Origin: RGEC01 sp964475595
Lineage (GTDB): Bacteria > Bacteroidota > Bacteroidia > NS11-12g > UBA955
Reading direction: 5' to 3'
DNA: 64,000 nt
Assembly: GCA_964475595.1 (NCBI GenBank)
Contig: CAYYXG010000007.1
Coordinates: forward strand, 53,522 to 117,521
The translations under genes and the position numbers were made by a program. The notes beneath the pieces are model-generated. The model saw only the letters and a list, made by a program, of their open reading frames with translations, was not told the origin of the DNA and made no database searches. Below, in pieces: positions 1 to 10,004 of this stretch. The stretch's first letter is position 1. Each line of letters begins with the position of its first letter.

Positions 1-740
1 GCGGTGTTATGCAGCCCCACTTCAACAGCAATGGTAATTCGGTTTTTAAAAGAGAGTTTTCCCAGTGCACCGGCCACATACCCGGTAATCATACTGCCGA
101 TGTTGAGGGCAATCATCCAAAAGGAAAGTATGCGCAAATCATGACTTGTCATCGCAGTTCCCCCCTTATCACTGCCTGCCAGAAATTTGAATGCAAAAAC
201 CATGAGCAATAGAATGGGCAGTATAACATTGAGTGATTTTTCCATTTTTATGGCATACTTTCCAAATTGATGGCGGGCCAGCATTCCCAGCATGGCGGGC
301 ATAACAGTTACGATAAAAATATCAAAAAGGGTGCCCCAAAAAGGAAGTTCGATCATTCTGCCGGAATGCATGAAATGCTGCAGAAAAATATTGACCATGA
401 TGGGGATGGTAAAAAGTGAAAGCAGTGCGTTACATACCGTGAGACTTATGGCCAGGGCAACATTTCCTTTCACGTAATAACTCACGAGGTTGCTGGTGAT
501 ACCGCCCGGGCAAACCGATAAAATCATGATTCCCACCTGCATTTCTGCACTCAGGTCGCTTTGTTTTGCCAGAATCCAAGCAAGCAAAGGAAGCAGAAGC
601 ATTTGAGATGCCAGGCCAATACTGAGTGCTCTTGGCTGATCAAATAAGTGTTTAAAGTCTTCTTTGGTCAGGGAAAGTCCCAAGCCGAACATGATCATGC
701 CGAGAACGACATTCAGCAGTATGTTAATGTCAATGGTCAA
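1..740 (-). CDS. Bile acid:sodium symporter (SBF) family transporter, C-terminus cut by window edge
   Basis: The reverse strand reads as a polytopic membrane protein with repeated hydrophobic segments and the SBF-family stretch CPGGITSNLVSYYVKGN, followed by NVALAISLT. Family members are inner-membrane sodium-coupled transporters of organic anions; the substrate cannot be told here. I chose the TTG at 740 as start because it gives MTIDINILLNVVLGMIMFG, the usual family N-terminus, and no ATG lies upstream of that segment. The start overlaps the end of the LysE-type gene by 11 bases, so the two are probably cotranscribed. The gene runs off the left edge, so about 246 codons are visible and the last helices are missing. 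Confidence 0.75.
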   Translation of the reverse strand, partial: MTIDINILLNVVLGMIMFGLGLSLTKEDFKHLFDQPRALSIGLASQMLLLPLLAWILAKQSDLSAEMQVGIMILSVCPGGITSNLVSYYVKGNVALAISLTVCNALLSLFTIPIMVNIFLQHFMHSGRMIELPFWGTLFDIFIVTVMPAMLGMLARHQFGKYAIKMEKSLNVILPILLLMVFAFKFLAGSDKGGTAMTSHDLRILSFWMIALNIGSMITGYVAGALGKLSFKNRITIAVEVGLHNT

Positions 741-1404
741 CGGCTAAATAATCAATTAATAGGGTTGTGAAATGATAGAAGAAATAAACGCCAATAATAA
801 TTAGTATTAAACCAAAATATTTATTCACGAAATAATAAACCCTTCTGCTCAGTTTTCGTCCTAAAAAATCACTAAGAAAAACTTTGCCTAAATCCATTAA
901 AAAAAGGGTGAAAAGTATAGAAACTAAATTGATTAATATAGATATTTTATAGTTAGGATCTGCTTTATCGTAATATACCGATACGATTGCCAATAATCCA
1001 ATCCAAAGAAATAAAACGAAGGGATTTATCAGATTTAGTATAAACCCTTTAAAAAAAGATTTACTTTTTGCGGCAGGTTGCTCAATACTACGTAAAAAAT
1101 GCTGGTATTTTTTATAGAAACCTTTTAAACCCAGATAAGAAATGGCGGATGCTGCAAAAAATGAAAATCCGAGTTGAAACTCGGCTAGGATGAAGAAACG
1201 TGATAGACCAAAAAAGCAAATGAGTGCCATGATCAGTTCACTGAGGAAAATCCCGAGTGCCACACGCATACCTTCTGATCTTCCGCCTTTAATTCCTGAA
1301 TTGATGAGGGTAAAAAAGGATGGACCAAAACTGAGTATGCTAATCAGAAACCCTTGTGCAATCCCTTTAAGTATGGGTGTGATCCAAAACATATCCGATT
1401 GCAA
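730..1404 (-). CDS. LysE/RhtB-type amino-acid exporter family protein
   Basis: A 224-residue protein of about six hydrophobic segments. The N-terminal part carries the LysE-superfamily pattern SFGPSFFTLINSGIKGG followed by a helix with a conserved glycine and acid, and the second half has LNLINPFVLFLWIGLL, the usual N-P-F of this family. LysE proteins export amino acids or related solutes across the inner membrane; the substrate is unknown. It lies 18 bases after the inositol monophosphatase gene and overlaps the SBF transporter gene, so it sits inside a minus-strand operon. Confidence 0.75.
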   Translation of the reverse strand: MQSDMFWITPILKGIAQGFLISILSFGPSFFTLINSGIKGGRSEGMRVALGIFLSELIMALICFFGLSRFFILAEFQLGFSFFAASAISYLGLKGFYKKYQHFLRSIEQPAAKSKSFFKGFILNLINPFVLFLWIGLLAIVSVYYDKADPNYKISILINLVSILFTLFLMDLGKVFLSDFLGRKLSRRVYYFVNKYFGLILIIIGVYFFYHFTTLLIDYLAVDH

Positions 1405-1422
1405 ATTAGCAAGGAAAAACCG

Positions 1423-2214
1423 CTATCCCAAATAAGACAGGGTATATGACTGTAAATCGCTGTACACACCAGGCGTTGCAGCCACTATTTGTTTGCCAAA
1501 CAGAAAGTTTGAACGGGATTGAAAATCACTTACTTTGCCGCCTGCTTCTGCTACCAGCAAAGCCCCGGCAGCCACATCCCAGGCATTAAGACCTGTTTCA
1601 TAAAATCCGTCGAAGCGTCCGCATGCGGTATAGGCAAGGTCTATGGCTGCAGAACCCATTCTTCTAAGACCGTGGGTTTTTTTCATGAGGACTTCCAGTA
1701 AGTTGAGATATGCGGTGGTTTGCTGAAATTCATAGTAGGGAAAACCGGTGGCGATTAAGGAAGCATTGAGTTGCTGAGCCCCACTAACGCGAATGGGGTT
1801 ACCATTGAGAAAGGCTCCCTGATCTTTTTCTGCGCAGAACATTTCATTGAGAGCCGGCGCATACACCACGCCGGCGGTAATTTCACCATGTTCCATCAGG
1901 GCCACGCTGATGGAAAATACCTGTAAGCCATGCAAAAAGTTGGTGGTTCCATCCAGGGGGTCAATGATCCATACCACAGGGTTTTCTGCATATTGGGGTG
2001 CGGTGTTTTCTTCTGTGATAAACCCTGCTTCCGGTCTGATTAGCCGCAATGTGTCAACCAGCATTTTCTCGCTTTCCACATCCACATAACTCACCAGCTG
2101 GTTTAAACCCTTGTCAGAAACTGCATCTGACGTAACGTGCTGAAAATGCTTCAACTGAAATTCACCCGCGCTGCGGCAGGCTTCCATTATCGATGACAGT
2201 AATGCTGAATGCAT
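1423..2214 (-). CDS. Inositol monophosphatase family protein
   Basis: 263 residues with all metal-site motifs of the family: GFITEENT (first acidic metal ligand), WIIDPLDGTTNF (second motif), and NAWDVAAGALLVAEAGG near the C-terminus. Members hydrolyse inositol-1-phosphate or related phosphate monoesters with magnesium in the cytoplasm. The length is normal. The ATG at 2214 overlaps the stop codon of the preceding M4 protease gene as ATGA, which points to translational coupling. SuhB-like is the closest description, but the true substrate could also be another sugar phosphate or PAP. Confidence 0.88.
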   Translation of the reverse strand: MHSALLSSIMEACRSAGEFQLKHFQHVTSDAVSDKGLNQLVSYVDVESEKMLVDTLRLIRPEAGFITEENTAPQYAENPVVWIIDPLDGTTNFLHGLQVFSISVALMEHGEITAGVVYAPALNEMFCAEKDQGAFLNGNPIRVSGAQQLNASLIATGFPYYEFQQTTAYLNLLEVLMKKTHGLRRMGSAAIDLAYTACGRFDGFYETGLNAWDVAAGALLVAEAGGKVSDFQSRSNFLFGKQIVAATPGVYSDLQSYTLSYLG

Positions 2215-5200
2215 CAGCGGGTAAGCATTAAAATTCCTTTTTCTACGTGTCGGTAACCCTCCGTGTCGATGGTTTCTATAATCAGGGGATACATGCCATT
2301 CATGGCTTCTTTGCCTTCAGGGGTTTTACCATTCCAACCTTTGCCTATTTTATCCGTTTCAAACATTTTTGCACCCCAACGGTTGTAAATTTTCATATTG
2401 AAAAATACGCAACCACGGGCATACGGCGCATAGACCTCATTCAGGTTGTTTTCATCCGGGGTGAAGGCAGTGGGGATGTACAGATAGTAAACATCTTTAA
2501 TTCTTACGAGAGCTTCCGCGGTATCCGAACATCCCGGTGGTTTGCTCACAATGAGTTGTACTTTGTATCTGCCGGTATCGCTGTAGGTGTGGGACGTGCT
2601 GCCGGTTGCAACATCGGTATTGCCGTCTCCAAACAGCCATAGATATTGTGACGCTCCCTTGCTGTTATCATTGAATTGTATAAAGGGTTGTTCGATGGAG
2701 GCCAGAGAAGGCGATGGTGTAAATATTGCCGTTGGAAATGATGCTACCCTCACACTATCGTTGATGCTGAATAGTTTTTGGCAACCATTTGAGGTTGTAA
2801 TGCGTAGTTTGGCAAAATAGCTGCCCGCATTGGCAAAAATTCTGGTGTATGGCCCTGTCATGGCATTCACAGAGTCTTTCGGGCCAAATATCCAGAAAGC
2901 TTTAGCGGCATCTGCACTGACAAAGGAAAACTGAACCCTTCCACCGGCGCAGATATCGTTAATATCGGTGCTGAGTACCCCGTTGGGTTTGGGATGAACT
3001 ACCACATTGGCGGAGGCGTTGAAGGGGGCTGAACATCCATCGGTGAGTATATAGTTGTAGGCCCTGGTGTAGCTAGGATCGGTTTTCAGCTGTTTCCAGG
3101 TAACTGGCAAGCCATCCATAGTCCACTGGTAGCCGGCGGACTTACCACCGGTTTGCGAAAGTGTGATTGTGAGTGAATCGCCTTGGCAAACTGAATTCGG
3201 GGTGGCTGTGATAGCTCCCGACAGTGGCAAAAGACGTGTCACATTGAATGATGTAGTGTCATTCCGTTGGGTGCAACCGTCTGATAAAATGGCTGTATAT
3301 CGGGTAATACCGGCTGTGGAAGGATTTAATACCACATTTAATCCGGTCTGTCCTCCGGGGCTCCAGGAAACAGTATGTGCATTGGTTTTTCCTCCGCCTG
3401 AAGTTAATTTCACAGTGAGTGTCTGACCGTCGCAAAGGGAAGTATCCTGGAATTTGCTTAGGGTCAGTGCGGTTAACAGGTCTATTTTTACGCTGTCTTT
3501 CACTTCAGGTGAGCAATTGTCAGCACCGGTGACTACATACCACTGAGGCGCTGCAGGATTTTCTGTGATTGACGCGGTTGATTTACCATTTGCCCAATTG
3601 TAGGTGTAGCCGGATCCATTCCCACCGCTGAGATTGGCGTTTAATACTACCTGACTACCCCGACAAATAATCGTGTCATTGGACAGCTTTAGGTTTAATG
3701 CCGGATGGGTAAGTAAAGTTATGGTATCCCTTGCAGGTGAAACAGTACAACCATCAGTTAGTGTAACAATAACACTTTGTGTGTCATTCAGGGTAATGGA
3801 TTTGTTGGTTCCTGTGCCCAGTCCGAGGTTCCAGCTAAAAGAGTACCCGGCAGTGTCACCACCGGCGCCTGAGGCAGTGAGGGAAACTGTTTTGCCGATA
3901 CAAACCGGTGTAGTTTCGGATGTGATTTTTGCCTGCAGACCTGGTTTTACCCAAACGGTTTGATAGGCAGTATCGGGCGATTCTGTGCAGGCATCGGTAA
4001 GTACCACTTGGTAAGTGGTGGTGGTTGCGGGTGAAACGGTATGGGTATTGCCGTTGGGCAAACCTTGGTTCCAGCTGTATTGGTACGCCGATGAAACTCC
4101 GCCTGATCCGTTAGCCAATAGTTTCACGCTTTTACCCTTGCAAATGACGGTGTCTTTGCCAAGCTCTACCTGCAGCGGCGGCCTTACATCCACCAGGATA
4201 GAATCTACGGTTGTTTTTCGCGTACAAATGTCCGTGAGGGTTAGATAATACCAAGTTTTTGAAGTAGGTTTTACCACAGCATTGGCGCGATTATCACCAT
4301 GTTTCCATGAAAAACGGTAATCAGGGGCATGACCACCCGTAGCTGTCGGATTCAGTATCAGACTATCTCCGTAGCAAATGGTGGTATCATTTCCTGCATT
4401 GAGGAATAATGGTTTGCGAATGCCCTCAAATTCCAGTTTAAATCCTTTGCCTTCTAAAAGCGGGTCAGAATACTGGCGGAACCATATTGCATCTGCTTTG
4501 ATGGTTTGCCATGCGCCGGCAAATGGAAGTGCAGTACCGGTGTATCGGCCGATTTTATTGGCCCATGAAATGCTGTTTTTAAATAGCACAATGGAATCGT
4601 ATCCATTCTCATAGTCCAAAACCCGGAACCTGAATCTGATAGAGTCAGCCCCCGGAATTTTGAGTTTGAAATTGACAATTTTCAAAGGCCCATAGTTATC
4701 TTCCCCACCATCGTCGTAAACAAATCCACTGCAGCGGATGGCGCTGTCGGTGCCTGTTTTTGGCAATCGCACAGAATTGCAGATATCATAGGTGCTGTCT
4801 ATTTTCACATACTGCACCTTAGTGATGCTGTCTTTTTTGTTGTTGAAACAGCTGGTTACCACCAGTTTTACATTGAATTTCCCGTAACTTCCATAGGTAT
4901 TGGAGGGATTGGTGAGGCTTGAGCTATTGCCATCGCCAAAATACCATTGGCTGGATTTATAATTGTCACTAAGATTCAGGAAATTCAGCTTGGTTCCGGT
5001 GTAGCAGGCCATGGTGTCGCCGGTAAAATTGGCTTTTACATAGCCACTATCGTATTTGTTTCCAACACCGCAAACCCACCATGCATTGGTAACGGCAATT
5101 ACTTCTTTGCTGCACTGTCCGTAAAGGTCAGCGGCTGACATTATGCTAAAGGTTCGGGCATCGGTATACTGTGAGTTTTTGGTCAAATACACCGAAAGAT

Positions 5201-6701
5201 TTCGGTAGGCAATTTTTCCGGCTTTGATGATGCCCAGCGAATCTATATCGAATGCCCAACCTTTTTCGTTGGTGCCTTTGCTGCCGTTAGCGATTAGGTA
5301 ATACCAATAATTTTGAACCCCGCTGTTATAATGCACACCGCCATTGTCGCCGGCACCTGCGTACCAGCTTACCCCTTTGTAAAATTTGGGATGGTTGAAC
5401 AAATTGGGGTTGGTCATGCTGCGAATGCCATTTTTACTGGGGGTCATGTCTTCGCCAATGCGCCAGCTCCACTTGGATGGTCTGGCCCAAATCTCTATGG
5501 AATTACCGAAAATATCACTAAAGCTCTCATTAAGGGCACCACTTTCATAGCTGTACACTAGGTTGGCGGTATAGGTGGTTACCGCATGCGCGATTTCATG
5601 CCCACATACATCCAGAGCCGTTAATGGGGTAAAAAGACTGCCGTTACCATCTCCGTAAGTCATGTAAGAGCCATTCCAGAATGCATTATTGTAGTTAGAG
5701 CCGTAATGAACAAAACTGATAATTTTGGCACCATTCCCATCAAAACTATTGCGGCTGTGCTCTTGATTGAAATAGTCGTAGGTCATTTCGGCGCCCCAGT
5801 GTGCATCGGTGGCCGTTTCGTCTTTGTTGCTGTTTATGTTGTTCCAGTAGTTGTCTGCATCTAGAAAATCCACAGCAGCGCCATAAGAAGTGCCTTTTCG
5901 CATGTTGTAGGTTTCAATTCCTTTGCCTCTTCCGGCCTCGCGCAGTCTAAAGGAAGTGGGTGCGGTGCTGTCAGTCTGTATGCTTTGTGTGCCGCTGTAG
6001 GCCGTTACGGCAGTTCCCTTGACTTCGGTGTGTAATATTAAATCCTGTGAGGCGAGTATTTCTCCGGTTTCAGCGTCCACATAAATACTTTTTCCGCCTA
6101 GGGGTTCCTGAGCAAACACCTCAAATTTCCATGCCAGTCGGTGTTTTTCTTCCAGTCGAAAATCTTTGGGACAGTATACTTTTGAACCTTGCGGGAAGTA
6201 AGATGTATCGGGTTTGCCGGAGAGTTGTCGCAAGAGGTTATTCTGGGCTTCATCCTGCCAATAGTAAATACTTGCAGGCATAAATTGAAGGGCTTTTTCT
6301 CGGGCTTTTTCAGCAGTTAGAGCGGTAGTTCCCTCAAAGTAGGTTTCCGGCACCAGATCCCCGTTGATACTGAGTATACTGCCGTTTTTTTCATGAATGA
6401 TGACAGTAGATAATTCGGAGGGTATGCCCTGATGGAATTGCTGTGCACGGTGATGGGTCTGCCCGAGTTCATCGCTTAGCCTAGAGTAAATTTTCCATTG
6501 GGTGACAGGGCTGTAATTCCCCATTTTCCTAACCATGGCAGGCCATTGGTTAAAGTCAGGTCTTTTGTTTTCGGGAAATACCAGCAACGACGGGGTAGGC
6601 AGTTTGCTGTGCTTAATATTTACCTGTAATGAATTTTGACCAAAAACAGGTAGAACCCATAGCAGCGGGAGGATAAAAAGTTTGTCAATGCGCACACGCA
6701 T
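2214..6701 (-). CDS. Secreted M4 (thermolysin-like) metalloprotease with Ig-like/PKD repeats and type IX sorting domain
   Basis: About 1495 residues. I start at the ATG at 6701 because it begins a clean signal peptide (MRVRIDKLFILPLLWVLPVFGQ); the upstream ATG-like start would put 16 charged residues in front. After an FTP-type propeptide the catalytic domain has HEIAH at 368-372 and GALNESFSDIFG about 20 residues later, the M4 zinc and third-ligand motifs. A PKD domain follows (YFGDGNSSSLTNP), then a carbohydrate-binding-like region and at least six Ig-like repeats with recurring GGxxxxYxYxW and TDxC patterns. A second PKD (LFGDGNTDV) precedes a gliding-motility-associated C-terminal domain (FTPDENNLNEVY, IYNRWGAKMFE). 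This architecture indicates export by the type IX system and anchoring or release at the cell surface. Confidence 0.9.
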   Translation of the reverse strand: MRVRIDKLFILPLLWVLPVFGQNSLQVNIKHSKLPTPSLLVFPENKRPDFNQWPAMVRKMGNYSPVTQWKIYSRLSDELGQTHHRAQQFHQGIPSELSTVIIHEKNGSILSINGDLVPETYFEGTTALTAEKAREKALQFMPASIYYWQDEAQNNLLRQLSGKPDTSYFPQGSKVYCPKDFRLEEKHRLAWKFEVFAQEPLGGKSIYVDAETGEILASQDLILHTEVKGTAVTAYSGTQSIQTDSTAPTSFRLREAGRGKGIETYNMRKGTSYGAAVDFLDADNYWNNINSNKDETATDAHWGAEMTYDYFNQEHSRNSFDGNGAKIISFVHYGSNYNNAFWNGSYMTYGDGNGSLFTPLTALDVCGHEIAHAVTTYTANLVYSYESGALNESFSDIFGNSIEIWARPSKWSWRIGEDMTPSKNGIRSMTNPNLFNHPKFYKGVSWYAGAGDNGGVHYNSGVQNYWYYLIANGSKGTNEKGWAFDIDSLGIIKAGKIAYRNLSVYLTKNSQYTDARTFSIMSAADLYGQCSKEVIAVTNAWWVCGVGNKYDSGYVKANFTGDTMACYTGTKLNFLNLSDNYKSSQWYFGDGNSSSLTNPSNTYGSYGKFNVKLVVTSCFNNKKDSITKVQYVKIDSTYDICNSVRLPKTGTDSAIRCSGFVYDDGGEDNYGPLKIVNFKLKIPGADSIRFRFRVLDYENGYDSIVLFKNSISWANKIGRYTGTALPFAGAWQTIKADAIWFRQYSDPLLEGKGFKLEFEGIRKPLFLNAGNDTTICYGDSLILNPTATGGHAPDYRFSWKHGDNRANAVVKPTSKTWYYLTLTDICTRKTTVDSILVDVRPPLQVELGKDTVICKGKSVKLLANGSGGVSSAYQYSWNQGLPNGNTHTVSPATTTTYQVVLTDACTESPDTAYQTVWVKPGLQAKITSETTPVCIGKTVSLTASGAGGDTAGYSFSWNLGLGTGTNKSITLNDTQSVIVTLTDGCTVSPARDTITLLTHPALNLKLSNDTIICRGSQVVLNANLSGGNGSGYTYNWANGKSTASITENPAAPQWYVVTGADNCSPEVKDSVKIDLLTALTLSKFQDTSLCDGQTLTVKLTSGGGKTNAHTVSWSPGGQTGLNVVLNPSTAGITRYTAILSDGCTQRNDTTSFNVTRLLPLSGAITATPNSVCQGDSLTITLSQTGGKSAGYQWTMDGLPVTWKQLKTDPSYTRAYNYILTDGCSAPFNASANVVVHPKPNGVLSTDINDICAGGRVQFSFVSADAAKAFWIFGPKDSVNAMTGPYTRIFANAGSYFAKLRITTSNGCQKLFSINDSVRVASFPTAIFTPSPSLASIEQPFIQFNDNSKGASQYLWLFGDGNTDVATGSTSHTYSDTGRYKVQLIVSKPPGCSDTAEALVRIKDVYYLYIPTAFTPDENNLNEVYAPYARGCVFFNMKIYNRWGAKMFETDKIGKGWNGKTPEGKEAMNGMYPLIIETIDTEGYRHVEKGILMLTR

Positions 6702-6742
6702 GGCGTTGGTTATGACAAAAATACGAATTCTTTTCTGGATTA

Positions 6743-7159
6743 TCAGCAAAAAGCTTCGTAGGCGCCTGACAAATTGTCGGCAACCATGTCTGCAGTGCGA
6801 CCTTCAATCATGTGGCGTTCAACCATATGCACAATTTGACCATCCTTGAAAAGGGCTACTGCCGGAGAAGAGGGCGGAAATGGTACCATAAAATCTCTTG
6901 CCTTTTGGGTAGCATCGAGGTCCTGGCCTGCAAAAACCGTAAAAAGTCTTTCTGGTTTTTTGCTACCCTGCAAACTTTTCAGGATGCCGGGGCGGGCACT
7001 GCCTGCGGCACAACCGCACACGGAGTTGATCACCACGAGTGTGGTTCCTTCATTATTTGAAAGCGCTTGTTCAACCTCTTCGGCGGTGCGCAGTTCGGTA
7101 AATCCATTATGGGTGAGTTCGGCGCGCATGGGCGCTACAAGCATTTCGGGATAAGGCAT
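6743..7159 (-). CDS. BrxA/BrxB family bacilliredoxin
   Basis: A 138-residue thioredoxin-fold protein with the bacilliredoxin active site in NSVCGCAAGSARPG. The family (YphP/YqiW, DUF1094) reduces mixed disulfides between proteins and low-molecular-weight thiols. The start at 7159 (MPYPEMLVAPMRAELTHNGF) matches the family N-terminus; a longer frame upstream adds 18 residues without family character. The stop is about 40 bases before the M4 protease start, so this may be the first gene of the minus-strand cluster. Confidence 0.88.
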   Translation of the reverse strand: MPYPEMLVAPMRAELTHNGFTELRTAEEVEQALSNNEGTTLVVINSVCGCAAGSARPGILKSLQGSKKPERLFTVFAGQDLDATQKARDFMVPFPPSSPAVALFKDGQIVHMVERHMIEGRTADMVADNLSGAYEAFC

Positions 7160-7285
7160 AACGTTAATTTTACTAATGATTACTACTGCAAATTTAAGGC
7201 CATTTATGTGCATTTAGGGGTAAAATCCATAATGACATCAATTGGCATGATTATTTGTTAATTTTTTACTACAAAATAAAAAGAA

Positions 7286-8164
7286 ATGAAAAAACTACTG
7301 TTTGTTATGTTGGCAGGCCTGTTGCTTGGTGCCTGCACCATTATTCGTCCGGGTGAAACCGGGGTCAAGCGCAAGCTGGGTAAGCTAGGCAATACCGCAT
7401 TTGATCCGGGTATTCGTATATACAATCCTTTTCTTTCCACCATATTAAGGGTCCCGGTAAGAACGGTGAATCTGGAAGTTAAATTGCCGCTTCCCAGCCG
7501 TGAGGGATTGACCATACAGTCGGAGATATCCATATTGTATCGCATCGAAAAGCGGTCTGCGCCTGAAGTAATCAAAAATATTGGAATGAATTATGAGGAG
7601 GTGGTGATATTGCCTGTTTTTCGTTCAGCGGCTGCGGATGTAACGTCAAGGTTCTATGCAAAAGATATGCATAGTGGTGAGCGTGCTTTGATTGAAAGAA
7701 ATATTCGCGATACCATGATGGAAATACTGGGTGCAAAGGGTTTCATTGTAGAAAATGTATTGCTCAAGTCCATTTCTTTACCTCCGGGCTTATCGGCTGC
7801 TATCGAAGAGAAGTTGAGGGCTGAGCAGGAGGCACAACGCATGGAATTTACCAAGCAGCGAGAAAAACTGGAGGCAGAACGCAAGGCGATAGCTGCAGAG
7901 GGCGATAAGCAGGCTGCCATTATTGGTGCTCAGGCCCAAGCGGAGGTTGCAAAAATCAAGGCTGAAGGACAGGCGAGTGCGATTAAAATAGAAGCGGAAG
8001 CCAAGGCGAAAGGGAATGATATGCTGGCCAGAAGTTTAACCGGGGATATTTTAAAAAATAATCAGATAGAGGCATTTAGGGCGTTGTCTCAGAGCAGTAA
8101 TTCCAAGGTTATCATCACCGATGGAAAAACTCCGCTGCTGGGGATTCCGGATGGTGGGAAATAA
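7286..8164 (+). CDS. Prohibitin/SPFH-domain lipoprotein
   Basis: 292 residues. A lipobox (LAGLLLGAC) at the N-terminus predicts a lipoprotein. The SPFH/band-7 domain follows with PGETGVKRKLGKL and a beta-rich region, then a long charged helix rich in alanine, glutamate and lysine (about residues 170-245) that should form a coiled coil. The C-terminal segment ends NSKVIITDGKTPLLG, typical of prohibitin-like proteins. Such proteins form membrane-associated ring scaffolds. It stands alone, divergent from the bacilliredoxin gene. Confidence 0.85.
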   Translation: MKKLLFVMLAGLLLGACTIIRPGETGVKRKLGKLGNTAFDPGIRIYNPFLSTILRVPVRTVNLEVKLPLPSREGLTIQSEISILYRIEKRSAPEVIKNIGMNYEEVVILPVFRSAAADVTSRFYAKDMHSGERALIERNIRDTMMEILGAKGFIVENVLLKSISLPPGLSAAIEEKLRAEQEAQRMEFTKQREKLEAERKAIAAEGDKQAAIIGAQAQAEVAKIKAEGQASAIKIEAEAKAKGNDMLARSLTGDILKNNQIEAFRALSQSSNSKVIITDGKTPLLGIPDGGK

Positions 8165-9400
8165 TCAACTTTTGTTTCCGCCAATATAAACTTCCTTGGC
8201 GTGGTTTATGCCAAAGAAGTACGGCACGGACTGTATGGCGTTTTTTGTATCGGTGGTCCAAAAATCAGCGCGTTTACCCACGGCAATGCTTCCGGTTGAT
8301 TTCTCCAGCCGTAGACTGCGGGCGGCATTGAGGGTAATGGCATTGAATGCCTCAGCAGGCAGCATTTTCATGCGGCTGCAACCCAGACTCCAAACCATTT
8401 GCAGGTTGCACACCGGACTGCTGCCCGGGTTGAAATCAGACGCCAGCGCGAACGGGAGGCCTGCATCCATGATTTTTCGGGCTGGGGCATAGGGAATATC
8501 AAGAAAATAACTGGTTCCTGGCAATCCCACAGGCATTACTTCCGAGTTTTTCAGGCAGCTGATTTCCTCTTCACCCAGATGTTCTAGGTGGTCTGCGCTC
8601 CATGATCCGGCTTTTACGGCAACCTGAACGCCTCCGGTAATTCCAAGCTCGTTGGCGTGGATTTTGGAGGGAAGTCCCAGGTTGGCTGCGGCTTCTAGCA
8701 AGCGGAGGGTTTGTTCAGGGGTAAAAAAGCCACGGTCGCAAAACACATCCATGTGGTCTGCCAGGCCTTCCTCGCAAACTGCAGGCAACATCACATTGAT
8801 AATATGGGCTACATAGTCTTCCTGTCGGCCTTTAAACTCCGGCGGTACTGCGTGAGCACCCAAAAAGGTAGTTTTGATAGTTGTATTCACATGGCTTGCA
8901 ACGCGTCTTGCAATGCGTAGCATTTTTAATTCGCTTTCCACACTGAGGCCATATCCGCTTTTGATTTCCAAGGTGGTGGTGCCATGTGCAATCATGCGTT
9001 TTACTCGCCAAAGACTCTGTTCAAACAGCAATTCTTCATCCATTTCACGCAATTTGGACGAGGAATTTAGGATGCCTCCACCGGCTGCCGCAATCTCTTC
9101 ATAGGATGCACCTTTGAGTCTCATTTCCCATTCGCTGCTGCGGGGTTCGGCGAAAATGCAATGTGTATGGCTGTCAATAAGTCCGGGCAATACTTCCAGC
9201 CCTTTTAGCGAGATAGTTTGGTCTGCCGCAGGCAGGTCAATGCTATCCATACTACCCCAACCCACGAAACAACCGTTTTCCACCAGCAACCATGCGTCGG
9301 TTATGCTATTTACACCAGCCATTTCAGAGCCCTTTAATTGGGTTTTGGGGATAGTTTCAATTCCGTAGATGGCATTGATATGGGTAAATAACTTGCGCAT
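8165..9400 (-). CDS. hutI: Imidazolonepropionase
   Basis: About 411 residues of the metal-dependent amidohydrolase fold. Visible motifs are PGLIDSHTHCIFAEPRSSEW with the HxH metal pair, LEIKSGYGLSVESELKML, a later H in KIHANELG, and ASDFNPGSSP near the C-terminus. The enzyme opens the imidazolone ring of 4-imidazolone-5-propanoate in histidine degradation. I start at the ATG at 9400 (MRKLFTHINAIYGIE); the ATG at 9418 is an alternative, and anything longer would overlap the divergent carbonic anhydrase gene. No other hut genes are next to it. Confidence 0.88.
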   Translation of the reverse strand: MRKLFTHINAIYGIETIPKTQLKGSEMAGVNSITDAWLLVENGCFVGWGSMDSIDLPAADQTISLKGLEVLPGLIDSHTHCIFAEPRSSEWEMRLKGASYEEIAAAGGGILNSSSKLREMDEELLFEQSLWRVKRMIAHGTTTLEIKSGYGLSVESELKMLRIARRVASHVNTTIKTTFLGAHAVPPEFKGRQEDYVAHIINVMLPAVCEEGLADHMDVFCDRGFFTPEQTLRLLEAAANLGLPSKIHANELGITGGVQVAVKAGSWSADHLEHLGEEEISCLKNSEVMPVGLPGTSYFLDIPYAPARKIMDAGLPFALASDFNPGSSPVCNLQMVWSLGCSRMKMLPAEAFNAITLNAARSLRLEKSTGSIAVGKRADFWTTDTKNAIQSVPYFFGINHAKEVYIGGNKS

Positions 9401-9431
9401 GCCCTGCAAAAAAAGCATATTTGAACCGCTT

Positions 9432-9965
9432 ATGAGCATAGATTTAACAGAACGGTTGAAAAAAAGACCTGAAAAAGGCAAGAATGTATTTTTAGCTACG
9501 GGCACTCATGTAATTGGAGATGTGCTTTTGAATGAGGATAGCAACGTATGGTTTGGTGCGGTTTTGCGTGGTGATAGCGATAAAATTACTGTGGGACGCC
9601 GCACCAATATTCAGGATAATGCTGTTTTACATGCGGATCCCGGTGAGCCGTGCTGGATTGGTGACGATTGCGTGATCGGACATAGCGCCATCGTACATGG
9701 TGCCAGGTTAAGTCATCATGTGTTGGTGGGGATGAATGCTACGGTGCTGAATAATGCAGAGATTGGAGAATACAGCATCATTGGGGCAAATGCTCTGGTG
9801 CCATCAGGTATGAAAATTCCACCCTATAGTCTGGTACTGGGTGTACCTGCCAAGGTTGTTAAATCCCTGGATGAAAGCGTTCATAAGCGAATTCAGGACA
9901 ATGTAGACGAGTATGTGAATAAGGCAAAGGCCTACCGGGAAGCCGGATTTTCTGCGCCCGAATAA
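9432..9965 (+). CDS. Gamma-carbonic anhydrase family protein (hexapeptide repeat)
   Basis: 177 residues of left-handed beta-helix: repeated hexapeptides such as IGDDCVIGHSAIVHGA and IGEYSIIGANALVPSG. Three metal-ligand histidines are visible (AVLHADPG, IGHSAIVHG). YrdA/PaaY-type proteins are trimers, some with zinc-dependent carbonic anhydrase activity. The start at 9432 (MSIDLTERLKKRPEKG) leaves about 31 bases to the divergent hutI start, so the two genes must share a compact promoter region. Confidence 0.85.
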   Translation: MSIDLTERLKKRPEKGKNVFLATGTHVIGDVLLNEDSNVWFGAVLRGDSDKITVGRRTNIQDNAVLHADPGEPCWIGDDCVIGHSAIVHGARLSHHVLVGMNATVLNNAEIGEYSIIGANALVPSGMKIPPYSLVLGVPAKVVKSLDESVHKRIQDNVDEYVNKAKAYREAGFSAPE

Positions 9966-10004
9966 TTAGGTTATTCGGAAAAAAATTCGTATATTGAGGT
10001 TTGG

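Noticed and set aside
9400..9505. N-terminal extension of imidazolonepropionase
   Set aside because: It would overlap the start of the divergent carbonic anhydrase gene and has no family similarity.
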